33,082 nucleotides of DNA. It comes from Candidatus Zixiibacteriota bacterium (GTDB lineage: Bacteria > Zixibacteria > MSB-5A5 > WJJR01 > JAJRUJ01). Position 1 is the stretch's first letter, and every line of letters starts with the position of its first letter. The DNA is taken from NCBI GenBank assembly GCA_024277855.1, contig JAJRUJ010000045.1, positions 1 to 33,082 on the forward strand, read 5' to 3'. Positions 1 to 7,939 of the stretch are shown piece after piece. The translations under genes were made by a program, and so were the position numbers. The notes under the pieces are model-generated. The model searched no databases, was not told the origin of the DNA, and worked only from the letters and a program-made list of their open reading frames with translations.

Positions 1-737
<737 letters not shown>

Positions 738-813
738 TCATAATCCCCGATTTCCGCGGCCATCGCCATACAAAACCACACCCGAGTGTTCCGCATGTTC
801 CAGGTATTTTGCC

Positions 814-847
814 GGTCGGGGTACGGACTTGATCACCGACCCGTACC
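814..847 (-). promoter_or_regulatory. Interleaved inverted repeats upstream of nifJ
   Basis: This lies in the 315-base gene-free stretch 687-1001 between nifJ and the upstream dockerin gene. Read on the minus strand, GGTACGG (847-841) can pair with CCGTACC (826-820), and GGTCGG (841-836) can pair with CCGACC (819-814). The two pairings are interleaved, so they form either alternative hairpins or a knotted fold in the nifJ leader. No convincing -35/-10 pair was found nearby, and the rest of the gap shows nothing else I can support. The regulatory role is inference. Confidence 0.3.
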
Positions 848-1001
848 GGTCATACCCTTGCCCCGAAACTATTACTATGTACGGCACCCAACCGACTGAA
901 AGCAAGCCCCCAATGGCAAAGATATTGTCACCGGTCGACGGTTTTGCCGCCCGGATAACTGACTAACTAACAGGTGGTTTAAGAAAAAGTCGGTTTTGTG
1001 G

Positions 1002-1898
1002 CTACGGACATTTCGGTGCACAGGGGTGTAGCATCGGTTGATGCAAAACGAACTTGACCAACGCCGCGATATCGGCGGCATTGACCCGATCGTCACAATT
1101 GAAATCAGCCCGGCAGGGTCCGGAACAGAAATGATCTCCCAGAGGCTCCGGCCCTCCGTGGAAAACATAATCAAGCCAGTAGACGATATCCGCCAGGTCG
1201 ATCGCGCCGTCGGCGTTGCAATCACCATGATTTTCCCCACCGGGGCCATCCGGCGGCGGAAGAATACAAATCTTGCCGTTCATGAACCTGACCGAGGGAA
1301 TGATCGGCTGGCCGGTCTCCAGGCATTTCCCGTCGGGCAACATTGCATCGATATTATAAGCCACAAACAATGATTCCCCCTGCGGCGAGGAAAATGCATT
1401 GTTCCCGCAGTCGAACCAGCACCAGCGCAGGTCAAAACAGTCGCAGATATAGTCCAAATCTGCCGGTGTCCCAAAGATCAGTTTGACAATCGGGCCATTC
1501 GGAAGATATACCGCCGGGTCCGGATCCTTGCCATCCGGCATATCGGCAATCCCAATCAGGCGGATTTGTTCCCTGGGGCAGCCACCACCACAGGTGTCCT
1601 CTTCAGACATCCGAAAGGTGAAGTATTCCCAATCGGCTACGGCTCCGAGCGGCTCAGCAGCGAGAAATTGCATCGTGGGATCGAGGCACAAGACCAGGTC
1701 CATCCCGCCGACATGGGGCATACGTTCCACGGTCACGGTCACCGTTGCGTTCAATCCGGAGAGTACCGCCACCGAATCCAGCCGCACCACCGGAAAACAC
1801 GCCGGCTCATTATCGGCATAGGTGACATTTGACGAGCCAAAACCCATGACGGCCAGAGAAGCCGCCAATATCGACAAGATTATCGACCGCTTAAACAT
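1002..1898 (-). CDS. Secreted Cys-rich protein with cohesin-like region and dockerin-like repeats
   Basis: A 298-residue exported protein. Residues 1-28 form a signal peptide (basic start, hydrophobic core, cleavage near TYA-DNE). Residues about 35-215 read as a beta-rich, cohesin-like domain with an alternating VTVTV strand near the start. Residues about 228-292 contain two dockerin-like calcium-loop repeats: GDCNADGAIDLADIVYWL, then ADFNCDDRVNAADIAALV. The mature chain has 16 cysteines, many in close pairs (CGGGC, CDC), which is unusual for a bacterial secreted protein and suggests disulfides or metal binding. Dockerin/cohesin pairs in this kind of organism are thought to tether proteins at the cell surface, but the partner is not visible here. 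The exact function is unknown. A possible promoter lies at 1981-2008. Confidence 0.8.
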   Translation of the reverse strand: MFKRSIILSILAASLAVMGFGSSNVTYADNEPACFPVVRLDSVAVLSGLNATVTVTVERMPHVGGMDLVLCLDPTMQFLAAEPLGAVADWEYFTFRMSEEDTCGGGCPREQIRLIGIADMPDGKDPDPAVYLPNGPIVKLIFGTPADLDYICDCFDLRWCWFDCGNNAFSSPQGESLFVAYNIDAMLPDGKCLETGQPIIPSVRFMNGKICILPPPDGPGGENHGDCNADGAIDLADIVYWLDYVFHGGPEPLGDHFCSGPCRADFNCDDRVNAADIAALVKFVLHQPMLHPCAPKCP

Positions 1899-1980
1899 AT
1901 CTACCCCGCTGGATCGCTAAAATTAATGACCCCGTTGACCTTCCCGCAGTAATCTGGTTGGTACTAACAAACTTGATAAG

Positions 1981-2008
1981 AATATAACAAGTCAGAATAA
2001 AAAGGCAA
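1981..2008 (-). promoter_or_regulatory. Possible sigma70-type promoter of the dockerin-protein gene
   Basis: On the minus strand TTGCCT (2008-2003, 4/6 to TTGACA) and TATATT (1986-1981, 5/6 to TATAAT) are separated by 16 bases in an AT-rich stretch. The expected transcription start would leave a leader of about 75 bases before the ATG at 1898. The match is moderate, and no other candidate in the 153-base gap is better. Confidence 0.35.
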
Positions 2009-2034
2009 GCACATCGGATGAGGAATCATCCAAT
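1999..2034 (-). terminator. Possible terminator of the DUF202 gene
   Basis: Arms 2034-2026 and 2021-2013 form a 9-bp stem (one G-U pair on the minus-strand RNA) around a TTCC tetraloop. It lies 18 bases past the DUF202 stop. Five consecutive T residues follow on the minus strand at 2003-1999, but about nine bases after the stem, which is farther than in a textbook intrinsic terminator. Confidence 0.45.
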
Positions 2035-2051
2035 TAAACGATTGCCAACAA

Positions 2052-2357
2052 CTATTTTTGCGGCGGACGTGAGGAATTTCCCAGCGTTTCGCGGATATTG
2101 TTGCGTGTTTGGCGGTAACGGTAGATGCCCAGGGCAACCGTGATTAGCCCGGCGGGCAGGAATAGCCAGCCGATCAACCCGATGATAAAATTGTTGAAAA
2201 AGCGGATAAATGTCAGCCCGGCGACAAACAGGGTCAATGCTGTGCGTTGATAGGCGAGAAAAGTCCGGTCATTGGCCAAGCGGGTCCGCTCGGCGGCCAG
2301 CGTATCTCGCCCGGGATGATTGGTAAAGGCCTGTTGTATCTCAGTCCCAAATGACAT
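2052..2357 (-). CDS. DUF202 family small membrane protein
   Basis: A 101-residue inner-membrane protein of the DUF202 (YidH-like) family. The family signature ERTRLANDRTFLAYQRTAL is at residues about 23-41, followed by two hydrophobic segments (about 40-62 and 63-83) and a basic, polar tail. Family members are small membrane proteins of unknown biochemical role, some of them domains of vacuolar-transporter-chaperone-type proteins in eukaryotes. The start at 2357 sits about 30 bases downstream of a good promoter (2393-2422), with only a weak AGG ribosome site. The gene is divergent from lptB and shares a compact promoter region with it. The function here cannot be deduced. Confidence 0.85.
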   Translation of the reverse strand: MSFGTEIQQAFTNHPGRDTLAAERTRLANDRTFLAYQRTALTLFVAGLTFIRFFNNFIIGLIGWLFLPAGLITVALGIYRYRQTRNNIRETLGNSSRPPQK

Positions 2358-2392
2358 CTTTCAACCTGACAGCCAAAATTCAATACCGGTTT

Positions 2393-2422
2393 AGTATCGT
2401 ATTCCCGACCCACGTTTGTCAA
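2393..2422 (-). promoter_or_regulatory. Sigma70-type promoter of the DUF202 gene
   Basis: On the minus strand a perfect TTGACA (2422-2417) and GATACT (2398-2393, 4/6 to TATAAT) are spaced by 18 bases. The predicted start is about 30 bases from the ATG at 2357. The -35 box lies 13 bases from the -35 box of the divergent lptB promoter. Confidence 0.55.
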
Positions 2423-2435
2423 TGACCGAATTCGA

Positions 2436-2464
2436 TTGTCTAAAGATTTGCCGGGGACTATAAT
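2436..2464 (+). promoter_or_regulatory. Sigma70-type promoter of the lptB-like gene
   Basis: TTGTCT (2436-2441, 4/6) and a perfect TATAAT (2459-2464) are spaced by 17 bases. Transcription would start near 2471, giving a leader of about 20 bases that still contains the AGGAG ribosome site at 2479-2483. Confidence 0.6.
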
Positions 2465-2490
2465 AATCCTCCGGATGCAGGAGTATTATC

Positions 2491-3249
2491 GTGGCGGAGA
2501 ATAGCGAACGACAATCCAATGGCGGCCACTCCCTGGTGACTGACAAACTGGTCAAAACCTACCGTCACCGCCGGGTTGTCGATCAGATTTCAATTGAGGT
2601 CAACGGCGGTGAGGTGGTCGGATTGCTTGGGCCTAATGGTGCGGGGAAGACCACCACATTTTATATGACTACCGGCTTTATCCGGCCCGATTCCGGCCGT
2701 GTTTACCTTGACGGCGCCGAAATCACCAAGCTGCCGATGTATCGCCGGGCGCAGCGGGGCATCGGCTATCTCCCGCAGGAGGCCTCGGTTTTCCGCCGGA
2801 TGACCGTGGCGGATAATATCCTCTCGATCATCGAAATGCAAAAGAGTATTCCGCGCGCGCGCCGCCAGAACCGTCTCAATGAACTCCTTACCGATTTGAA
2901 TATCGAACAGATTGCCGGATCCTATGGCTATCAACTTTCCGGTGGGGAGCGGCGGCGGGTCGAAATTTCTCGTGCCCTGGTCTCCGAGCCGAAATTCATG
3001 TTGCTCGATGAACCGTTTGCGGGTATCGATCCCATCGCCGTTGAGGATATCCAGGGAATCATCGCCCGCCTGCGGGAGAAAGGTCTGGGGATCCTGATTA
3101 CCGATCATAACGTGCGCGAGACCCTGTCGATTACCGACCGGGCCTATATTATGTGTGACGGCCGGGTTCTCAAATCCGGGACATCTGAATACCTGGCCGA
3201 CGATCCGGAGGCGCGACGAATTTACCTCGGCGAGAAGTTCCGGCTGTAA
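2491..3249 (+). CDS. lptB: LPS export ABC transporter ATP-binding protein LptB
   Basis: A 252-residue cytoplasmic ATPase that in the known family powers LptFG to extract lipopolysaccharide from the inner membrane. Seen: Walker A GPNGAGKTT at residues 47-55, Q-loop YLPQEASVF near 94-102, ABC signature QLSGGERRRVEISRAL near 148-163, Walker B FMLLDEP at 169-175 and the H-loop histidine near 205 (ITDHNVRETL). The phrases FRRMTV, EPFAGIDPIAV and ITDHNVRETL are characteristic of LptB rather than of amino-acid importers. The start is GTG at 2491, chosen because AGGAG lies seven bases upstream and the promoter leaves no room for an earlier start. No LptA, LptC or LptFG gene is adjacent, so the gene is separated from its usual partners, at least in this window. 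Confidence 0.9.
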   Translation: MAENSERQSNGGHSLVTDKLVKTYRHRRVVDQISIEVNGGEVVGLLGPNGAGKTTTFYMTTGFIRPDSGRVYLDGAEITKLPMYRRAQRGIGYLPQEASVFRRMTVADNILSIIEMQKSIPRARRQNRLNELLTDLNIEQIAGSYGYQLSGGERRRVEISRALVSEPKFMLLDEPFAGIDPIAVEDIQGIIARLREKGLGILITDHNVRETLSITDRAYIMCDGRVLKSGTSEYLADDPEARRIYLGEKFRL

Positions 3250-3333
3250 AAAAATCGAATAAATTAACAACTGAGTCATTACGATCACCGGCTAAACCTG
3301 AACGCTAAATTACCAAAATAGAGGAATACGTCA

Positions 3334-5139
3334 ATGAATACCGCCACCGCCACCGACCCGACCTGGGACCTCGAACCGATTTTTCCCGGCGATTGTGCCT
3401 CACCGGAATTTGTCGCCTTCCGAGGACAACTCAAAGACGAACTGGCCGCCGCCGAAAAAGAGATCGCCGTTCTGCCCGAAAAGTTGACTGAATCGAACCG
3501 CGTGGCCTGGTCGGCTCTGATTAATCAATTACAACGAATCGGCGAGCACGTCCGTCATGCCTATTCTTTCGCCCACTGTCTGACCAGCGCCAATGTCGAC
3601 GACCGTGACGCCCAGCAGGCCGAGGTCGACCTGGCTTCTGATTATGCCGTGTACGCCAATTTGATGACCGGCCTCGAATCACTCGCTGCCGCCCAACCTG
3701 ATGATTGCTGGGAGTTACTTTTTGCCGACGACAAGATGCAGGCCATCCGCTTTTCACTGGATGAAATGCGCCTGGTCGCCCGGGAGAAACTACCGCTCGA
3801 ACAGGAATCGTTGATCAACGATTTGGCGGTCGAGGGATATCATGGCTGGAACCGGCTCTATGAAAAAATGTCGGGTGGTTTACGGGCGGATTTTGTCAAT
3901 GCCGACGGCAAAACCGAGCAATTATCGTTCGGCCAGATTTCCAACAAAATGAGTAGTCCCGACCGCACCGTTCGACAGCAGGCATTTGAGGCGATAAACA
4001 CCATGTGGCAGCCGATGGCCGATCTGGCGGCGATGACGCTCAATTCGCAGGCAGGATTCCGGCTGGCATTATATAAACGCCGTGGCTGGGATTCAATCCT
4101 TAAAGAACCGCTCATTCTCTGCCGTACCAAACAGGAATCGCTCGAAGCGATGTGGGGGGCAGTCTCGCGGGAAGTCAATCGGCTTAAACCATATATCGAG
4201 GCCAAGAAAAAACTCCTCGGAGCCGACCGGTTTATGTGGTATGACCAGAATGCCCCGGTGGGTGAGAGCAAAGAAAAACTCACTTTCGAGTATGCCGGCG
4301 ATTTTATTGTCGATAACCTGCGCACATTCTCCCCGGAGATGGCCGATTTCTCCCGCATGGCGCTGGACAAACGCTGGGTCGAGGCCGAAGACCGGCCGGG
4401 CAAGCGGGCGGGCGGGTATTGCACCAGCTTCGGTGATGTTCGCCAGACCCGGATTTTTATGACCTACTCGCCGAGTTACACGGGTCTCCGGACCCTGGCG
4501 CACGAGTTAGGACATTCATGGCATAGCTGGACGTTGCGCAACGAGGAATATTTCGCCACTCACTATGCGCTAAATATCGCCGAGGGTGCCTCGACATTCA
4601 ATGAATTGCTCGTTGCCGATGCTGCACTCGAACAAAGCGACGATCACGATACCCGGCTGATGTTACTCGACCAGAAACTGACCAACGCGCTGGCTTTCAT
4701 GTGTAACATCCATGCGCGGTATCTGTTCGACCTTGAGTTTTACGGGCGACGCAAAAACGGGATGGTGAGCCGGAGCGATCTCTCGGCGATTATGGTCGAG
4801 GCCCAGAAGAAGGCCTTTGGTGATTTGCTTGACCCCGATGGTTATCACGAACTGTTCTGGGCCACGAAGCTGCACTTTTTCCTGACCGCACAACCGTTCT
4901 ATAATTTCCCGTACACCTACGGCTATCTTTTTTCTAATGGGATCTATGATCGCGCCAAGGCCGAAGGTCCCGCCTTCGCCGATGGGTATAAGGCCTTGCT
5001 CCGCGATACCGGCCGGATGGATTCCGAAGACCTGGCGCAGAAACATCTCGGTGTCGATCTGACCAAAGAGGATTTCTGGAAAAGTGCACTCGACCGCATT
5101 TTGGTCGATGTGGATAAATTCGTCAAACTGGCGGGATAA
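3334..5139 (+). CDS. pepF: Oligoendopeptidase F-like zinc metallopeptidase (M3 family)
   Basis: A 601-residue cytoplasmic peptidase of the M3 family, expected to hydrolyse short peptides. The zinc-binding HELGH motif is at residues 390-394 within TLAHELGHSWHSW. The expected downstream ligand Glu is near residue 417 (NIAEGASTFNELL). The helical N-terminal region, the EPLILCRTKQESLE segment and the C-terminal PYTYGYLFSNGIYD segment all fit PepF. Length is typical of the family. A GAGG ribosome site precedes the ATG. The gene lies 84 bases after lptB on the same strand without a visible terminator, so co-transcription is possible, though no functional link is known. It ends convergently with the next gene, 18 bases away. 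Confidence 0.92.
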   Translation: MNTATATDPTWDLEPIFPGDCASPEFVAFRGQLKDELAAAEKEIAVLPEKLTESNRVAWSALINQLQRIGEHVRHAYSFAHCLTSANVDDRDAQQAEVDLASDYAVYANLMTGLESLAAAQPDDCWELLFADDKMQAIRFSLDEMRLVAREKLPLEQESLINDLAVEGYHGWNRLYEKMSGGLRADFVNADGKTEQLSFGQISNKMSSPDRTVRQQAFEAINTMWQPMADLAAMTLNSQAGFRLALYKRRGWDSILKEPLILCRTKQESLEAMWGAVSREVNRLKPYIEAKKKLLGADRFMWYDQNAPVGESKEKLTFEYAGDFIVDNLRTFSPEMADFSRMALDKRWVEAEDRPGKRAGGYCTSFGDVRQTRIFMTYSPSYTGLRTLAHELGHSWHSWTLRNEEYFATHYALNIAEGASTFNELLVADAALEQSDDHDTRLMLLDQKLTNALAFMCNIHARYLFDLEFYGRRKNGMVSRSDLSAIMVEAQKKAFGDLLDPDGYHELFWATKLHFFLTAQPFYNFPYTYGYLFSNGIYDRAKAEGPAFADGYKALLRDTGRMDSEDLAQKHLGVDLTKEDFWKSALDRILVDVDKFVKLAG

Positions 5140-5152
5140 GATATATCGTGAA

Positions 5153-5171
5153 TCGTGCTATTCCAGCACGA
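5153..5171. terminator. Short stem-loop between convergent genes
   Basis: TCGTGCT (5153-5159) and AGCACGA (5165-5171) form a 7-bp stem with a 5-base loop at the junction of pepF and the convergent membrane-protein gene, overlapping the latter's stop codon. There is no T-run on either side, so a terminator role is only suggested by position. Confidence 0.25.
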
Positions 5172-5826
5172 GGTGGTCGTTGCGCAGTACGACGTTGTAT
5201 GCGGTATTGGTATCGGCGGTAAGAATCGGTGTGTGGACCGTTTTTGTCGAGGCCAGGGAGAGTCTGCTCGGCCAGCCGGAAAGCCGCCGGTAAATCGGCA
5301 TTGAGCCGCGATGGATCGCAATTGAAAATGTCGCGGAGGTGTCGCCCCACTCACCAATATCCACAAACTCCACGCCGGTCAGTTTGAAATACCGCTCGGC
5401 GCCGAATTTCTTTAGCCATTCCGGCCAATCGATAATCTCACCGGTGACCCGCATCCGAGAATCGCGCATCGGAAACACCTCGACCAGTTCATTGCCATTT
5501 GCATTAAGCGTGGAATAAATCAAGCGGGGAAGGTGATCGGCCGGCGTGTAGATGTCGAGCGTGCATAACGGTGTCTTCGGTTGGATCGCGGTATAATTGC
5601 GTAATTGACTGGAAAACCAGAATGATAATTGTCCGGCGAAAATCAGGATAAGCGAAATCAACATTGCAACAAGCCGATACAAGCCAACGCGTTTACGTCG
5701 CGAGGGGAGTGTGCGCTCATCGGCGACATACAAACTCCACGCCAGGTGAAAGAGAAGGTAGAATAGAGTTAGGAGTCCCGTTGCAAACAGGGCGGTCCCA
5801 ATGAGGGGCAAATGTAGATTCGTCAC
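5158..5826 (-). CDS. Hypothetical membrane protein with extracytoplasmic domain
   Basis: I do not recognise the family of this 222-residue protein. Two hydrophobic helices are visible, at about residues 9-33 and 52-72, separated by a short basic loop (PSRRKRVGLYR). A polar, beta-rich segment from residue 75 to the end probably faces the periplasm. That segment has a PEWLKKFGAERYFKLTGVE stretch and ends in alternating polar/hydrophobic strands. It is convergent with pepF and is followed upstream by the gap carrying DnaA-box-like sites. No ribosome site is strong at ATG 5826. It could be a lineage-specific envelope protein. Confidence 0.7.
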   Translation of the reverse strand: MTNLHLPLIGTALFATGLLTLFYLLFHLAWSLYVADERTLPSRRKRVGLYRLVAMLISLILIFAGQLSFWFSSQLRNYTAIQPKTPLCTLDIYTPADHLPRLIYSTLNANGNELVEVFPMRDSRMRVTGEIIDWPEWLKKFGAERYFKLTGVEFVDIGEWGDTSATFSIAIHRGSMPIYRRLSGWPSRLSLASTKTVHTPILTADTNTAYNVVLRNDHLVLE

Positions 5827-5879
5827 CTTATTCCGCCGACAGTCGTTGACAGATTTTTCCTCGAATATTGTCGAGGAAT

Positions 5880-5957
5880 TGTGGATAACCGTTCAATGAG
5901 CGCGTTAACGATTTTATCTAACAAATTGGCGCTCAACTGATTACTGGATTTTCCACA
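5880..5957. promoter_or_regulatory. Pair of DnaA-box-like sequences in opposite orientation
   Basis: TTATCCACA, the exact DnaA-box consensus, lies on the minus strand at 5888-5880. TTTTCCACA, one base off and within the relaxed TTWTNCACA form, lies on the plus strand at 5949-5957. Between them are a 7-bp inverted repeat (TGAGCGC 5897-5903, GCGCTCA 5929-5935) and an AT-rich stretch. The 182-base gap lies between bactofilin and the unknown membrane protein. Two 9-mers alone can arise by chance. Confidence 0.3.
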
Positions 5958-6008
5958 TCGTTGTTCATTTTTTCAACACGGGCGCACCAAGTGCAACAGA
6001 GTTTCGCC

Positions 6009-6455
6009 CTATTTCTTTTTGTCGGCTGATACTATCGCCGCTTTAGGTGCCGGAGTGATTGGAAGGGAAGATTGTGCAGATTCTTTTGTTCCCATATTAC
6101 AATGGCCCTGGAAGACCGAGCCTTGTTCAATCGCCAGTGCTTTGGTGACAATATCACCGTAAATGACTGATTTTGCTTGAAGTTCAATCTTTTCGGTAGC
6201 GTGAATATTGCCGCGAATAGTTCCCGAGATTATTGCATTTTTAGTCTTGACCGTGGCCTCGACCGTTCCCGTGGCGCCTACCGAAACTGTATCGGAGACA
6301 GTGACTTCACCTTTGATCGTGCCGTCGATTCTGAGTGTGCCGGTCACTTCAAGTGTGCCGTTAAAAACCGAGTCTTTACCGATTACTGTGTTCAATTTGT
6401 CCCCCCGCGTTACCGGGACCTCTTCGCCCTCTGGGTGTTTTTCAAACAGCGCCAT
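6009..6455 (-). CDS. Bactofilin
   Basis: A 148-residue bactofilin (polymer-forming cytoskeletal protein). The core, residues about 20-118, is a right-handed beta-helix with the typical six-residue rhythm: an SVFNGTLEVTG start, then LRIDGTIKGEVTVSDTV, a VGATGTVEATVKTKN turn and SGTIRGNIHATEKIELQ. The N- and C-terminal tails are disordered, and the C-tail is rich in Ala, Pro and Lys. Bactofilins polymerise without nucleotide at the inner membrane and often organise peptidoglycan enzymes or polar structures. I place the start at ATG 6455 because GGGAG lies seven bases upstream; a TTG one codon earlier is possible. The usual partner, an M23 peptidase, is not adjacent, but an L,D-transpeptidase lies 3 kb away. 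Confidence 0.93.
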   Translation of the reverse strand: MALFEKHPEGEEVPVTRGDKLNTVIGKDSVFNGTLEVTGTLRIDGTIKGEVTVSDTVSVGATGTVEATVKTKNAIISGTIRGNIHATEKIELQAKSVIYGDIVTKALAIEQGSVFQGHCNMGTKESAQSSLPITPAPKAAIVSADKKK

Positions 6456-6566
6456 CAAATATCTCCCTTGTGCGCACAGTCCGGTGATTCAAGCCCCGTT
6501 TCGCACTGGTTGAATCTACGGATATCATCAATGTGCCACAACATTTTTTTACTTACGATTAATTCA

Positions 6567-6610
6567 TCGACCGGGTTCCCAATTAAATTTATCATCAAAT
6601 GCCCGGTCGA
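6567..6610. repeat. 9-bp perfect inverted repeat after rarA
   Basis: TCGACCGGG (6567-6575) and CCCGGTCGA (6602-6610) flank a 26-base AT-rich loop. The right arm abuts the rarA stop codon, and the element lies about 110 bases upstream of the bactofilin ATG on the same strand. No T-run follows, so it is not a typical intrinsic terminator. It could be a Rho-type end structure, an attenuator or an operator. Confidence 0.45.
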
Positions 6611-7939
6611 CTAATTGTCAGAATCTTTATCACGCGCCCGCCGTTTTTTCCACCAGTCCAGGCGTTTCTGAATCTCCCGCTCAAATCCATACTGTTTCGG
6701 CGTATAGAACTCCGTGGTGTCCAACCCCTCGGGAAGATACTCTTGATTGACTGTCGCGTCGGGATGATTGTGCGGATATAAATATCCCTCACCGTATCCC
6801 TCGGCTTTCATCAGCCCGGTCGGCGCATTGCGCAGATGAAGCGGTACCGGCAACGACGGATGCCGGGCAATAGCCGCGCAGGTTTTTGCCTCGGCGGCAT
6901 ACAACGAATTACTTTTTGGCGCTGTGGCCAGATAGACCACCGCCTGGGCCAGGGCCAATTCACCCTCCGGCGCACCCAAAAAATGAAAGGCGTCCTTTGC
7001 CGCCAGCGATACGCCCAGCGCCTGGGGGTCGGCCAGCCCGATATCCTCCGTGGCAAACCGCACCAATCGGCGGGCGAGATAGAGCGGGTCCTCACCGCCG
7101 CGCAACATCCGGTAGAGCCAATACAGCGACGCGTCCGGGTCGGAGCCGCGCAGACTCTTGTGCAGTGCCGAGATTAAATTGAAATGTTCCTCGCCTGATT
7201 TATCATACAACTCGGTTTTTTGCTGAACAATATCTTCAATCAGCGCCCGGTCGATTTCGACTGTCTCACCGGCGTCGAGTCGTTCCCGATTGGCGGTCAC
7301 CGCCGCTTCCAGGATGGCCAGGGCGCGACGGGCGTCGCCGTTGGCAAACATCGCTATAGTCCGGTCTAATTTTCCCGCGAGTTTAATTTTTTGCCCGCCG
7401 TAACCGTCATCTTTGTTACTTAATGTCTGCGCGATGATTGTTGATAACTGCTCGGTGGTCAACAGCCGCAGTGAGTAGACCCGACAACGCGACCGCAGCG
7501 CGGGGATGATTTCAAACGACGGGTTCTCTGTCGTGGCGCCGATTAAGATAATCGTCCCGGCCTCGATATGCGGCAGGAAAGCATCCTGCTGCGCCTTATT
7601 GAACCGATGGATTTCATCAACAAAGAGAATCGTCCGGCCGCCATCGAAAGCCAGCCGTTTCTTCGCCCGTTCAACTGCTTCCCGGACTTGTTTCACCCCG
7701 GAGAGAACCGCCGAGAAAAAGATGAAATCGGACTTGGTTTTTGCGGCGATGATATGGGCCAGTGTTGTCTTGCCCGACCCGGGCGGACCCCAGAAAATCA
7801 TCGAGCCGACCCGGCCCTCGTCGATCGCCTGTCGCAGCGGTTTGCCCTCACCGACTAAATGTTCCTGCCCGACAAACTCATCCCAGTCAAGCGGTCGCAT
7901 CCGGGCGGCCAGTGGCTCTGGTGATTCAAGCGGTGTCAT
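6611..7939 (-). CDS. rarA: Replication-associated recombination AAA+ ATPase RarA (MgsA)
   Basis: A 442-residue AAA+ ATPase of the RarA/MgsA/WRNIP1 family, which acts at stalled replication forks and interacts with SSB. Seen from ATG 7939: the MRPLDWDEFVGQEHLVG opening, Walker A GPPGSGKTTLA near residues 51-61, Walker B LFVDEIHRFNKAQQDAFLP, sensor I GATTENPSFE and the arginine-bearing RSRCRVYSL segment. After these come the C-terminal tetramerisation/SSB-binding region with GSDPDASLYWLYRML and YPHNHPD. The start is chosen because the ATG overlaps the gltX TGA (ATGA), implying translational coupling. A start farther upstream would run deep into gltX and adds no family sequence. Confidence 0.95.
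   Translation of the reverse strand: MTPLESPEPLAARMRPLDWDEFVGQEHLVGEGKPLRQAIDEGRVGSMIFWGPPGSGKTTLAHIIAAKTKSDFIFFSAVLSGVKQVREAVERAKKRLAFDGGRTILFVDEIHRFNKAQQDAFLPHIEAGTIILIGATTENPSFEIIPALRSRCRVYSLRLLTTEQLSTIIAQTLSNKDDGYGGQKIKLAGKLDRTIAMFANGDARRALAILEAAVTANRERLDAGETVEIDRALIEDIVQQKTELYDKSGEEHFNLISALHKSLRGSDPDASLYWLYRMLRGGEDPLYLARRLVRFATEDIGLADPQALGVSLAAKDAFHFLGAPEGELALAQAVVYLATAPKSNSLYAAEAKTCAAIARHPSLPVPLHLRNAPTGLMKAEGYGEGYLYPHNHPDATVNQEYLPEGLDTTEFYTPKQYGFEREIQKRLDWWKKRRARDKDSDN

Noticed and set aside
2590-3288. Long minus-strand frame opposite lptB
   Set aside because: It lies fully antisense to a clear ABC ATPase with all motifs; its translation shows no domain and no ribosome site.
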